A stretch of 7,250 bases of DNA, from positions 1-7,250 of the forward strand of contig JAGLQP010000093.1 of NCBI GenBank assembly GCA_023136785.1. The letters run 5' to 3'. The notes beneath the pieces are model-generated. The model had not been told where the DNA came from, made no database searches, and was given only the letters and a program-made list of their open reading frames with translations. The stretch is from Spirochaetales bacterium (lineage in GTDB: Bacteria; Spirochaetota; Spirochaetia; SZUA-6; DRHE01). A program made the position numbers and the translations under genes. Within the stretch, counting starts at the first letter, position 1. Each line of letters starts with the position of its first letter. Positions 1-6,923 of the stretch are shown piece after piece.

Positions 1-1509
1 CGCCGGGACGACTACTCCCCCGGCGCTCGCCCGGGTCTGCGTCCGGATCGGGCAACCATCGTGTACACCGTTTGTGCAAAACAGGCCTACAAGAATGTTC
101 CCGTGATTCTCGGCGGCCTGGAGGCATCCTTGCGGCGACTTTCTCACTACGATTACTGGTCCGATAGTGTGCGCCGATCCGTGCTGTTGGATGCCAAAGC
201 GGATCTTCTGGTCTACGGCATGGGAGAGCTCGCCATTCTCGAGATCGCTGAAATGTTGGCTGAGGGAACCCCAGTGGGGGAGATAACCACCGTTCCCGGC
301 ACGGTCTTCAGGCGTTCCAATCTAGAGGCCTTGGACAGCTATACCCCCCTTCCGGGGTTCGAAGAGGTGCGCACAGACAACCGAGCCTTTGCAGTGAGTT
401 TTCGTCTTCAGAGTGAGAACTGTGATCCCATTACCGCCAAGATTTGTGTCGAGCCCAGCGGCGACGGCTACCTTGTACAGAATCCCCCAGGCCGGCCCTT
501 GAGCCAGTCCGAGCTGGATGCCCTTTACGAGCTTCCCTATACACGGGATGTTCATCCCATGTACCTGTCTGACGGGGGAGTCAAAGCCATCGAGGAGGTG
601 CGCTTCAGCCTGGTTAGCTCCCGGGGTTGTTTCGGCGGCTGCAGCTTCTGCAGTCTGGGTTTTCACCAAGGGAGAATTGTTCAGGCCCGAAGCCATGCCT
701 CCCTTCTCAGAGAAGCGGAAGGGTTGACCCGGCTTCCCGGTTTCAAGGGCTATATACACGACGTGGGCGGCCCGACGGCCAACTTCCGTATGCCCGCCTG
801 CAACGATCAACTACAGAGGGGCAGCTGCAGGAACAGGCAGTGTCTTTTCCCGGCGCCCTGTCGAAATCTGGAAGTCAGTCACCAGGATTATCTTGTTTTA
901 CTGAGAAGACTTCGTCAGGTGCGAAGAGTCAAGAAGGTGTTTGTCCGGTCAGGGGTCCGCTTCGACTACCTGTTGGCCGACCCGGATCAGAGCTTTTTCA
1001 GGGAGCTCTGCGAACATCATATAAGCGGACAGCTCAAGGTGGCTCCAGAGCACGTTTCCACCCGTGTCCTCGATTTGATGGGCAAGCCCGGGATCGAGGT
1101 TTTCGAGCGGTTCAAAAAGAGGTATGAGGAGATCAACCGCGAGTTGGGAAAGCGCCAGTATCTGGTGCCCTACTTCATTTCCAGCCATCCCGGTGCGGAT
1201 CTTCGGGCGGCTGTGGAGCTGGCCGAATACCTCAGAGATACCGGGTTCATTCCTGAACAGGTTCAAGACTTCTACCCCACTCCCGGCACCCTTTCCACCT
1301 GCATGTATTGGACCGGACTTGACCCGCGTACGATGAAAGCGGTCTACGTGGCCAGAAGCCAGCAGGAAAAGGCCATGCAGAGGGCCCTCATTCAATTTCG
1401 GGATCCGAGGAACCGCAGACTCGTCTCCCAGGCGCTCGTCATGGCTGGACGGAGTGACCTGATTGGATATACCTCGCGTTGTCTGATCAAGTCGACACCC
1501 AACAGATAG
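1..1509 (+). CDS. ygiQ: YgiQ family radical SAM protein (UPF0313), 5' truncated by window edge
   Basis: The frame is open from base 1, so the gene begins outside the window. The first visible residues (RRDDYSPG, then LGGLEASLRRLSHYDYWSD) are internal family sequence, so the GTG at 61 is not the start. About 502 C-terminal residues are visible. A CxxxCxxC radical SAM cluster motif lies at visible residues 210, 214 and 217, followed by GGPTANF and a second conserved cysteine group at 267, 276, 281 and 287. The C-terminal part (QVQDFYPTPGTLSTCMYWTG, then LDPRTMKAVYV) matches the extension that follows the radical SAM core in YgiQ proteins. Family members are predicted cytosolic enzymes that use a 4Fe-4S cluster and S-adenosylmethionine; the substrate is not established. 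The gene converges on pepF with a 20-base gap. The frame is intact and the family call is firm. I infer that roughly 90-110 N-terminal residues are missing. Confidence 0.93.
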   Translation, partial: RRDDYSPGARPGLRPDRATIVYTVCAKQAYKNVPVILGGLEASLRRLSHYDYWSDSVRRSVLLDAKADLLVYGMGELAILEIAEMLAEGTPVGEITTVPGTVFRRSNLEALDSYTPLPGFEEVRTDNRAFAVSFRLQSENCDPITAKICVEPSGDGYLVQNPPGRPLSQSELDALYELPYTRDVHPMYLSDGGVKAIEEVRFSLVSSRGCFGGCSFCSLGFHQGRIVQARSHASLLREAEGLTRLPGFKGYIHDVGGPTANFRMPACNDQLQRGSCRNRQCLFPAPCRNLEVSHQDYLVLLRRLRQVRRVKKVFVRSGVRFDYLLADPDQSFFRELCEHHISGQLKVAPEHVSTRVLDLMGKPGIEVFERFKKRYEEINRELGKRQYLVPYFISSHPGADLRAAVELAEYLRDTGFIPEQVQDFYPTPGTLSTCMYWTGLDPRTMKAVYVARSQQEKAMQRALIQFRDPRNRRLVSQALVMAGRSDLIGYTSRCLIKSTPNR

Positions 1510-1529
1510 GTCACGGGTTTCTTGCGGGC

Positions 1530-3308
1530 TCATACTTTCGCCATGCCTTCAGCCTGCTCCACGAACTCCTCGATCATGCCCAAGCCCTTGTCCCAAAAGC
1601 TCGGGTCTTTCAGGTCAACCCCGAGGGGTCGAACCAGCTCTTCCGGCCAGTTGGAGCCGCCGCCGGCGAGCAGGTCGCGGTAGGCGGGGGGGAAGCTCGT
1701 TGCGCTCTCCTGATAACGGGCGTACAGGGCCAGTACGAGCAGCTCTCCGAAAGCGTAGGCATAGACGTAGCCCGGTGAGTGGATGAAGTGGGGGATGTAG
1801 CTCCACCAGATACTGTAATCGTCGGTGAGGGTAACGCTTCCGTCGAACATCTCTTTCTGTGTCTTCATCCACAGTTCATTGAAGCGATCCGTGGTCAGCT
1901 CTCCCTCGCTGCGACGGGCGGTGTGGATGGCCTCTTCAAAACGGTTCATCGCGGCCTGACGGAAAACCGTGGCAAAGGTATCTTCAATTTTCTGAACCAG
2001 CATGGACAATCGGACCTGCGGGTCTTTCTCCACAGCCATCAGCTTCTGGAATACCAGCATCTCTCCGAACACCGAGGCGGTCTCCGCGGTTGTAAGAGGA
2101 GTGTCGGCTGAGAGGATCCCCTGTTCCCGGGACAGGTATTGATGCACCCCGTGTCCCATTTCATGGGCCAGGGTCATCACGTGTCGGGGGGTTCCTTCGA
2201 AGTTCATGAAGATATAGGGGTGTACGGACGGGACCGCCCCGTGGCTGTAGGCTCCGCCCCGTTTGCCCGGGAGAACCGCCGCGTCGATCCAGTTTTTCTT
2301 GAAGAATGACACGGCAATCTCACCCATTTCCGGATGGAAGCCGCTGTACGCTTCCAGTACCATCTGTTTTGCTTCCTGCCACTGGTAGCGACGATTAGCG
2401 GTGGGCAGGGGCGCGTAGCGGTCGTAATCGAACAGCTCCTCTAACCTGAGAAGTTTCTTCTTCAGAGTGTAGTATCGGGCTACGATTCCGTAGCGACCCC
2501 TCACGGCTTGTACCAAAGCGTCAACCGTCGAATCGTCGATCTGGTTGGCCAGATTCCGGGCGCTGATCCAGGTTGGATAGCTTCGCAGCCTGTCGTCGGA
2601 AGCTTTGTCGGCAAGGAGGTTGTTGAACACGTAGGTGTTGACCCGCCTCATATTCTGCAGTCCCGCCGTAAAGGCTTCGACCGCGCGTTGCCTCTGAGTG
2701 CGGTCCGGCTCGTAGAGCTTGGTCAGAACCGACTGCTGAGGCAGCTCCTCCCCTTCCAGGGTGTAACGGGCTCCGCTGTGGACCTCCTCGAAGAAGCGTA
2801 TCCAGGCGTTTCGGCCGGTCACAGCCTTCTCCGCCAGAATTTTTTCCTCCGCTTCGGAGCGCAGGTGGGGGCGATAGCGGCGGGCTAGAGTCAACCAGAA
2901 GCGGTAGTGGGCCAGAGCCGGATCAATCATTACCTCTTGAGCCCGTTTATCCTTAACATGGGCCCATTCCAGCTCGAAGAACAGGAGTTGCTGTTGGAGC
3001 TGGGATGTATGTTCCTGAAGGCGTTGCAGCAGGGCACCCCTGGCGGGATCTTCCGTGTTGGTGGACCAGTGCAGGTAGGCAAAGGTTCCCGTCTTCCCCG
3101 ACAGTTCGAGGATCTGCTCGTATTCCTGAAGAAGCCGGGCCAATTCGGGCGCACCGAGGGCGGCGATCCGGCCTCGATAGCTGGAGGCGAAGCTCTCGGC
3201 GCGTTTCGTCGACTCGGACAGATCCTTCTCCAACTGGGGGTCGCTGCCGCCGCTATACAGATCGCCGAGGTCCCAGAGAACCTCTTCAGCTCCCGATGGA
3301 ACGTTCAT
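1530..3308 (-). CDS. pepF: M3 family oligoendopeptidase F (PepF)
   Basis: This is a 592-residue zinc metallopeptidase of family M3, subfamily B, whose known members cleave short peptides in the cytoplasm and contribute to peptide turnover. The zinc motif HEMGH is seen at residues 382-386. The expected third ligand lies about 23 residues later, probably Glu409 in the stretch PLTTAETASVFGE. Near the C-terminus, YIPHFIHSPGYVYAYAFGEL corresponds to the conserved His/Tyr-rich segment that lines the active site of this family. The length is normal for the family (about 560-610 residues), and I see no signal peptide or membrane segment. The start is an ATG preceded by a strong AAAGGAG ribosome-binding site seven bases away, which settles it. 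The gene lies downstream of ygeW on the same strand, 151 bases apart, and has its own candidate promoter. No frame damage is visible. The family is certain; whether the PepF name or a close M3B relative fits best would need a tree. Confidence 0.94.
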   Translation of the reverse strand: MNVPSGAEEVLWDLGDLYSGGSDPQLEKDLSESTKRAESFASSYRGRIAALGAPELARLLQEYEQILELSGKTGTFAYLHWSTNTEDPARGALLQRLQEHTSQLQQQLLFFELEWAHVKDKRAQEVMIDPALAHYRFWLTLARRYRPHLRSEAEEKILAEKAVTGRNAWIRFFEEVHSGARYTLEGEELPQQSVLTKLYEPDRTQRQRAVEAFTAGLQNMRRVNTYVFNNLLADKASDDRLRSYPTWISARNLANQIDDSTVDALVQAVRGRYGIVARYYTLKKKLLRLEELFDYDRYAPLPTANRRYQWQEAKQMVLEAYSGFHPEMGEIAVSFFKKNWIDAAVLPGKRGGAYSHGAVPSVHPYIFMNFEGTPRHVMTLAHEMGHGVHQYLSREQGILSADTPLTTAETASVFGEMLVFQKLMAVEKDPQVRLSMLVQKIEDTFATVFRQAAMNRFEEAIHTARRSEGELTTDRFNELWMKTQKEMFDGSVTLTDDYSIWWSYIPHFIHSPGYVYAYAFGELLVLALYARYQESATSFPPAYRDLLAGGGSNWPEELVRPLGVDLKDPSFWDKGLGMIEEFVEQAEGMAKV

Positions 3309-3315
3309 TACGTAT

Positions 3316-3322
3316 CTCCTTT
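3316..3322 (-). promoter_or_regulatory. pepF ribosome-binding site
   Basis: On the minus strand AAAGGAG is followed by ATACGTA and then ATG, a seven-base spacing that is close to ideal. It fixes the pepF start. Its first three bases overlap the last three of an inverted-repeat arm at 3320-3329, so a factor or hairpin occupying that arm could affect ribosome access. Confidence 0.85.
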
Positions 3323-3372
3323 ACCAAGCTTCAGTGTCCGGTCATCTTATCAAACCGCTCTCGCTTGGTAAA
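3320..3372. repeat. 10-bp perfect inverted repeat around the pepF promoter
   Basis: TTTACCAAGC at 3320-3329 and its exact reverse complement GCTTGGTAAA at 3363-3372 are separated by 33 bases. One arm covers the candidate -35 box and the other abuts the pepF ribosome-binding site. The arm centres are 43 bases apart, close to four helical turns, so the arms would face the same side of the DNA. It does not look like a terminator, because no T-run follows it in either direction. It could be a pair of operator sites or a weak leader hairpin. Confidence 0.5.
3344..3372 (-). promoter_or_regulatory. candidate sigma-70-type promoter of pepF
   Basis: On the minus strand a TTTACC (4 of 6 matches to the -35 consensus) is followed after 17 bases by TAAGAT (4 of 6 matches to the -10 consensus). 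Transcription would begin near 3337, giving a leader of about 29 bases with the ribosome-binding site inside it. The -35 element lies within one arm of the inverted repeat at 3320-3372. The match is moderate, and pepF could also be co-transcribed from ygeW, because I find no convincing terminator between them. Confidence 0.4.
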
Positions 3373-3459
3373 TAATTCTCCGAGGGCGGCCTGCGGCAGT
3401 TTCATCACAGGCGGCGGCTGGATCAGCAGAAGCGGCAAGAAATCGGCGGGCTTTCCCTT

Positions 3460-4650
3460 TCAGGATGCCCGGGCGGGTTTGCCCTGCAGAAGATCTGAGA
3501 GAACTTCGGTGGGTTTCTTGACCTTGCTCAGGAACATCATCGCCGCGATGATGTAGGGCTTGTTGCCTGCCTGCCGGTAGGTGGCCAGGCGGAAGCGCTC
3601 GAACACCGACCCGGCCACCTCGCCATGTTCGCAGCTCACCCCGGAGATGTCCGCCGGCAGGCAGTGCAGGTACAGGGCGTCTTTGGTTCGTTCCATCAGC
3701 TCTTCATTGCACACCCAATCGATGTATCTCTTGTTCAGCTCCAGGCACTCGGTTTCCAGTTCATCGAGGTGCCGGGAGTCGCCGGCCTTCAACAGTTCGG
3801 TGCGGCGCTGCATCAGGTCGTAAGGAGCCCAGCTCTTGGGATAGACGATATCCGCATCGGCGAAGGCCTCCGCCATGGAGTGGGTCTTGTGAAAGGCTCC
3901 TCCGGAGGCCTGGCTGTTCTTTTCGGCCAGATCTTCGACCTCCGGAATCAGGGAATACCCTTCGGGGTAGGCCAGGCTCACCTTCATTCCGAATCGGCTC
4001 ATCAGAGCGATCACTCCCTGGGGTACGGAAAGGGGTTTTCCGTAGGAGGGGGAGTAGGCCCAGGTCATGGCGATCTTTTTTCCCTTCAGGGCTTCGAGGC
4101 TTCCGAAGTGCCGGCTCAGGTGCAGGAGATCCGACAGAGACTGGGTGGGATGGTCGATGTCGCACTGCAGGTTGACTAAAGTGGGGATCCGTGGCAACGC
4201 CCCTTCTCGGTGCCCCTCCCGAACCGCTTCGGAGACCTCCTTCATGTAGGTGTTGCCGTAGCCGAGATACATGTCGTCCCGGATTCCGATGATCTCTGTG
4301 AGGAAAGAGATCATGTTGGCGGTTTCCCGAACGGTTTCGCCGTGAGCGATCTGGGTCTTGGTTTCGTCCAGGTCCTGGGCGGCCAGACCGAGCAGGTTGG
4401 CCGCACTCAGAAAGCTGAAGCGGGTCCGGGTCGACTTATCCCGAAAGATCGCCACGGCCAGTCCGGAATCAAAGATTCTGGGCGAGATATTCTGTTCCCG
4501 CATCATCTGCAGGATCTCCGCGACGGTGAGAACCGCCCGGATCTCATCTTCCCTCTTGTCCCAGCTCAGGAGGAAGTCGCTCTGGTACAACTGCCCGCTT
4601 TTCAGAGAGAGGAGCGTATCGATCTTCTTCTGTATCTCTTTGAGTTCCAT
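3460..4650 (-). CDS. ygeW: knotted carbamoyltransferase YgeW
   Basis: The protein is a 396-residue member of the aspartate/ornithine carbamoyltransferase superfamily, the same length as Escherichia coli YgeW. The carbamoyl-phosphate loop reads FRDKSTRTRFS at residues 69-79, followed by QIAHGETVRETANMIS at 100-115, CDIDHPTQS at 163-171, TWAYSPSYGKPLSVPQG at 196-212 and HCLPADISGVSC at 329-340. All of these are hallmarks of YgeW rather than of biosynthetic ornithine or aspartate transcarbamoylases. The E. coli protein has a knotted fold and sits in a purine-degradation cluster; its physiological substrate has been unclear. I chose the ATG at 4648-4650 because it gives the family N-terminus and length; an upstream TTG at 4686 would add only 12 residues encoded by promoter-like DNA. 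No Shine-Dalgarno sequence precedes the ATG. No purine-pathway partners are visible nearby. The call is secure; the substrate is not known from sequence. Confidence 0.94.
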   Translation of the reverse strand: MELKEIQKKIDTLLSLKSGQLYQSDFLLSWDKREDEIRAVLTVAEILQMMREQNISPRIFDSGLAVAIFRDKSTRTRFSFLSAANLLGLAAQDLDETKTQIAHGETVRETANMISFLTEIIGIRDDMYLGYGNTYMKEVSEAVREGHREGALPRIPTLVNLQCDIDHPTQSLSDLLHLSRHFGSLEALKGKKIAMTWAYSPSYGKPLSVPQGVIALMSRFGMKVSLAYPEGYSLIPEVEDLAEKNSQASGGAFHKTHSMAEAFADADIVYPKSWAPYDLMQRRTELLKAGDSRHLDELETECLELNKRYIDWVCNEELMERTKDALYLHCLPADISGVSCEHGEVAGSVFERFRLATYRQAGNKPYIIAAMMFLSKVKKPTEVLSDLLQGKPARAS

Positions 4651-4656
4651 AGCGCC

Positions 4657-4686
4657 ATTATACGGTGCGGAACCACGTCCGTCCAA
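4657..4686 (-). promoter_or_regulatory. ygeW promoter with predicted leaderless transcript
   Basis: On the minus strand a perfect TATAAT (4657-4662) is preceded, after 18 bases, by TTGGAC (4681-4686), which shares TTG with the -35 consensus. Six bases separate the end of TATAAT from the A of the ygeW ATG, so initiation at the usual seventh base would place the transcript's 5' end on the start codon itself. The lack of a Shine-Dalgarno sequence in this stretch agrees with leaderless translation. The -10 match is excellent and the -35 match poor. Confidence 0.6.
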
Positions 4687-4693
4687 GTCACCG

Positions 4694-4708
4694 ATCAGCT
4701 AATCAGCT
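4694..4708. repeat. short tandem repeat upstream of the ygeW promoter
   Basis: ATCAGCT occurs at 4694-4700 and again at 4702-4708 with one base between, beginning eight bases beyond the -35 element. The position would suit an activator site, but an eight-base period does not match the helical repeat, and two seven-base copies may be chance. Confidence 0.25.
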
Positions 4709-4795
4709 GCTTCCCGCAGATGTAGCGCCGGCATGACCCGGCGAGAGGAATACTCTTGAACTTGTTGCCGCTCTGGAAGAAAAGCTGTCCGAGCG

Positions 4796-4903
4796 GGAGT
4801 ACGGCCATCCGGCGACCAATCTTGACTAAAAAGCCTTAAGTATCTTCTCTGTCCACCGGGGTCCATGACTATGGCTAACATTTTCATCGGATGGCCGTAC
4901 CCC
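4796..4903. repeat. 16-bp near-perfect inverted repeat inside the transposase relic
   Basis: The arms at 4796-4811 and 4888-4903 are reverse complements over 16 bases with one mismatch (CGGATGGCCGTAC plus TCC or CCC), separated by 76 bases. The right arm exactly fills the interval that breaks the transposase frame: without it the coding frame runs on from CPRLSFG to MKMLAIVMDP. Whether the left arm was native sequence or also arrived by insertion is unclear. Confidence 0.7.
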
Positions 4904-5173
4904 TCCGAAGCTCAGGCGGGGACAGATGAGCGGATCAGTGCCATAAACTTTTTTTATCCACCGGGCCCAGGTAGATCTCTCTTCCTTTTTCTCTCCCCCG
5001 CATTCAGGCATTTCAGCCGGTCCCTGTTGTGCATCGGTAGGATTATCGAGATTTTTCTCCTTCCAGCCCTTAGGAGCAAGGCTTATGCAGAACTCCATCC
5101 GCTGCCACACCCCTCGTGTTCGAGAAGAGTACGGCGGGGCGCCCGGCCTATACCGACGGGTATACTGTTTATA
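4809..5173 (-). pseudogene. decayed C-terminal part of an IS91-like transposase
   Basis: Read on the minus strand, pieces of one transposase C-terminus appear in the right order but in three frames. QYTRRY (5150-5167), YSSRTRGVW (5105-5131), LAPKGWKE, WARWIKKVYGTDPLICPR (4916-4969), MKMLAIVMDP (4858-4887, shifted frame), EKILKAF (4829-4849, first frame again) and LVKIGR (4812-4829, third frame) follow the pattern of IS91-type C-termini: an RYYG-YSSRTRG stretch, a W-A-R-I-K-VY--DPL-CP-C motif, an M-(hydrophobic)-DP segment, and a closing KIL-HLVKIGR. The second cysteine of the expected CPxC pair is absent. A TGA in the same frame lies just upstream (5174-5176), and I cannot see the N-terminal zinc-finger and HUH catalytic regions, so this is a fragment that cannot act. 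The first frameshift is explained by a 16-base insertion at 4888-4903; the others look like single-base deletions. The family assignment rests on motif recall and was not searched. Confidence 0.75.
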
Positions 5174-5343
5174 TCATTGTTTGCTATCTGTACGCGTCGA
5201 TGGATATGGCAAGATCTTGCTAGGCCGGTGTGCAGGCCAGAAAAGGTTGGGAACGAAACCAGAAAAATGTTGGTTCAGCAACAGGTACCGGGAATTGGAG
5301 TCGAGGAACGTAATAAGCGTAACGGGCCAGGTTACACCCCCCG
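5174..5343. other. intergenic remainder without a recognised gene
   Basis: These 170 bases lie between the transposase relic and the end of the UPF0371 gene. I find no tRNA, no motif of the missing transposase N-terminus and no convincing reading frame. The only structure is a weak stem, AACCA at 5257-5261 with TGGTT at 5271-5275, joined by an A-rich loop. It is too short and AT-poor in flanking tail to call a terminator. Confidence 0.5.
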
Positions 5344-6861
5344 CTAGCCGGAAAAAAGGTTTTTGCTGGCAAAGTTGGGACCGCTGGTCAGGTTGACGCC
5401 CAGTTTCCGCAGCCCTGCCTCATCCCCAGGCGTAGGGATGTGGGTGACGTGTACTTCGCAGCCCCTCAGGTTTGTCAACTGTTCCACCGCCGCCTGGGCG
5501 GAGGGTGAAATTGCCCCACTGATGCTCAACGCGATGAGCGTCTCCTCCAGGTCAAGGCTGGTCTCTTTGCCGCAGAGGATGTCTTTCTTGAAATGTCCCA
5601 GAGATTCGGTAATGTTCGGCGGAAGCAGATGGATCGTGTCCGGTATGCCCGCCAGGTGTTTGGCCGCGTTCAGTACCAGACTCGCCGCCGCGTGCATGAG
5701 GGGAGAGTTCTTGCCGGTTACGATCGTTCCGTCCTTGAGCTCGACCGCGCCCCCGCAGTAAACGCCGTGAACACCCTTGCCCTGAGCCTCTCCCTCCCGG
5801 GCCGCTTCAAGTGCCGCAGAGACAATCTTTCTGTCCTCGATACCGACGTTGAGATCCTTCATCAGCAGCTCCACGCGCTCCACAGTACGCCGGTCCGCCA
5901 GTCCCATAACATACTCGCAGGAGTAGCGGAAGTAGCGGCGAATCACCTCCTGTGCGGCGGCCTCTCGAACCGCCTCGTCATCGACGATGCCGTAGCCGGC
6001 GCGGTTGACCCCCATATCGGTGGGCGACTGATAAGCGAGGCTCTGCCCGGCAATACGTTCCAGAATTCTCCGGATGACCGGGAAAACCTCGATGTCCCGA
6101 TTGTAGTTAACCGCCTTTTCGTTGTAGGCCTCCAAATGGAAGGAATCCACCATATTGTAATCACCGATGTCGGCCGTAGCCGCCTCATAGGCTACGTTGA
6201 CCGGGTGCCGGAGAGGCAGATTCCAGATGGGAAAGGTCTCGAACTTGGCATAACCCGCCTGGATGCCCCGGCTGTGCTCGTGATAGAGCTGGGACAGGCA
6301 GGTGGCCAGCTTTCCGCTGTTGGCACCTGGACCGGTGATGACAACGATTGGTTGGTCCGTTTGCACGTATTCGTTGGCACCGTAGCCCTCCTCGCTGACA
6401 ATCGTCTCCACGTCGGTTGGGTAGCCCTTGGTGAATCGGTGCGTGTGGACCCGGATACCCCTCCTTTCGAGTTTGTTTTTGAACAGCCGGGCAGCGGGTT
6501 GTCCGTCGAAGCGCGTGATCACAACGGCCTGCACGCTGATTCCCCACTCATCGAGATCGTCAATCAACTTCAGGGCGTCAGCATCGTAGGTGATGCCGAA
6601 ATCCCCCCTCATCCTCTTGCGCTCGATATCCCCCGCATAGATGCACAGCAGCACCTCGGAGTTGTCCTTGAGTTTCTGGAGCAACCGCATTTTGACATTG
6701 GGATCGAATCCAGGCAGCACCCGTGAGGCGTGGTAGTCGTATATGAGTTTTCCGCCGAACTCCAGGTATAGTTTGTTGTTGAACCGCTGAACACGTTCCA
6801 GAATCGCAGCGGTCTGTTCCTGCAGATAGCATTCGTTGTCAAATCCTGTCTTTATCAGCAT
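5344..6861 (-). CDS. UPF0371 / DUF1846 family protein
   Basis: The 505-residue product matches the DUF1846 family over its whole length. Characteristic stretches are LYLEFGGKLIYDYHASRVLP at 31-50, DIERKRMRGDFGITYD at 78-93, GYPTDVETIVS at 146-156, GPGANSGKLATC at 177-188, GYAKFETFPIWNLPLRHPVN at 203-222, YNRDIEVFP at 253-261 and TDMGVN at 281-286. The glycine-rich GPGANSGK resembles a nucleotide- or phosphate-binding loop, but no biochemical role has been settled for the family, so I assign none. It looks cytosolic, with no signal peptide or membrane helix. I prefer the ATG at 6859-6861 because family proteins begin a few residues before the GFD-YL motif; a GTG at 6880-6882 would add seven residues and has a better spaced ribosome-binding site, so it remains possible. 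The gene has its own promoter and is separated from ygeW by the transposase relic. Confidence 0.92.
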   Translation of the reverse strand: MLIKTGFDNECYLQEQTAAILERVQRFNNKLYLEFGGKLIYDYHASRVLPGFDPNVKMRLLQKLKDNSEVLLCIYAGDIERKRMRGDFGITYDADALKLIDDLDEWGISVQAVVITRFDGQPAARLFKNKLERRGIRVHTHRFTKGYPTDVETIVSEEGYGANEYVQTDQPIVVITGPGANSGKLATCLSQLYHEHSRGIQAGYAKFETFPIWNLPLRHPVNVAYEAATADIGDYNMVDSFHLEAYNEKAVNYNRDIEVFPVIRRILERIAGQSLAYQSPTDMGVNRAGYGIVDDEAVREAAAQEVIRRYFRYSCEYVMGLADRRTVERVELLMKDLNVGIEDRKIVSAALEAAREGEAQGKGVHGVYCGGAVELKDGTIVTGKNSPLMHAAASLVLNAAKHLAGIPDTIHLLPPNITESLGHFKKDILCGKETSLDLEETLIALSISGAISPSAQAAVEQLTNLRGCEVHVTHIPTPGDEAGLRKLGVNLTSGPNFASKNLFSG

Positions 6862-6890
6862 GGTGCCTCTATCTCCGATCACGAGAATTA

Positions 6891-6912
6891 CTCCCGCTGC
6901 GGGTGGTGGGAG
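6891..6912 (-). promoter_or_regulatory. leader hairpin overlapping an alternative ribosome-binding site
   Basis: CTCCC and GGGAG form a five-base stem around a 12-base loop at the predicted 5' end of the UPF0371 transcript; an alternative stem of CCCG and CGGG with a three-base loop nests inside. The 3' arm GGGAG is also the ribosome-binding site of the alternative GTG start, eight bases away, so pairing would hide it while leaving the downstream ATG with its own GGAG/GAGG sequences. The stem is short and may be coincidental. Confidence 0.3.
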
Positions 6913-6923
6913 CGTACCACAGG

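Noticed and set aside
949..1533. 194-codon minus-strand open frame
   Set aside because: It is antisense to the conserved C-terminal part of the ygiQ-like gene and shows no family features.
3373..3459. Possible terminator after ygeW (GCCTG and CAGGC in a GC-rich stretch)
   Set aside because: The stem is five bases with a long loop and no T-run follows, so it does not meet the pattern of an intrinsic terminator.
3625..4179. 184-codon plus-strand open frame
   Set aside because: It is antisense to well conserved YgeW motifs and is a composition shadow.
4695..4808. 37-codon minus-strand frame starting MAVLPLGQLFFQ between the relic and ygeW
   Set aside because: It continues the third frame of the transposase relic, has no ribosome-binding site and starts inside an inverted-repeat arm, so it is more likely decayed sequence than a gene.
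5100..5135. GTTCGAGA as a possible tRNA T-loop
   Set aside because: No flanking five-base T-stem, anticodon arm or acceptor stem can be drawn, and the bases encode the SSRTRG motif of the relic on the other strand.
5149..5164. TATACC-GACG-GGTATA hairpin, and plus-strand TATACT as a promoter
   Set aside because: The six-base stem lies within the relic's coding sequence (the QYTRRY region). The TATACT has no -35 partner and no downstream gene.
4865..5347. 160-codon plus-strand open frame in the ygeW-UPF0371 gap
   Set aside because: It runs antisense across the transposase relic, has only a weak GGGG before its ATG, matches nothing I recognise and is rich in Arg, Pro and Cys as shadow frames often are.
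5593..6726. 377-codon plus-strand open frame
   Set aside because: It lies wholly antisense to the UPF0371 gene, which matches its family along its full length; long antisense frames are expected where third positions are GC-rich.
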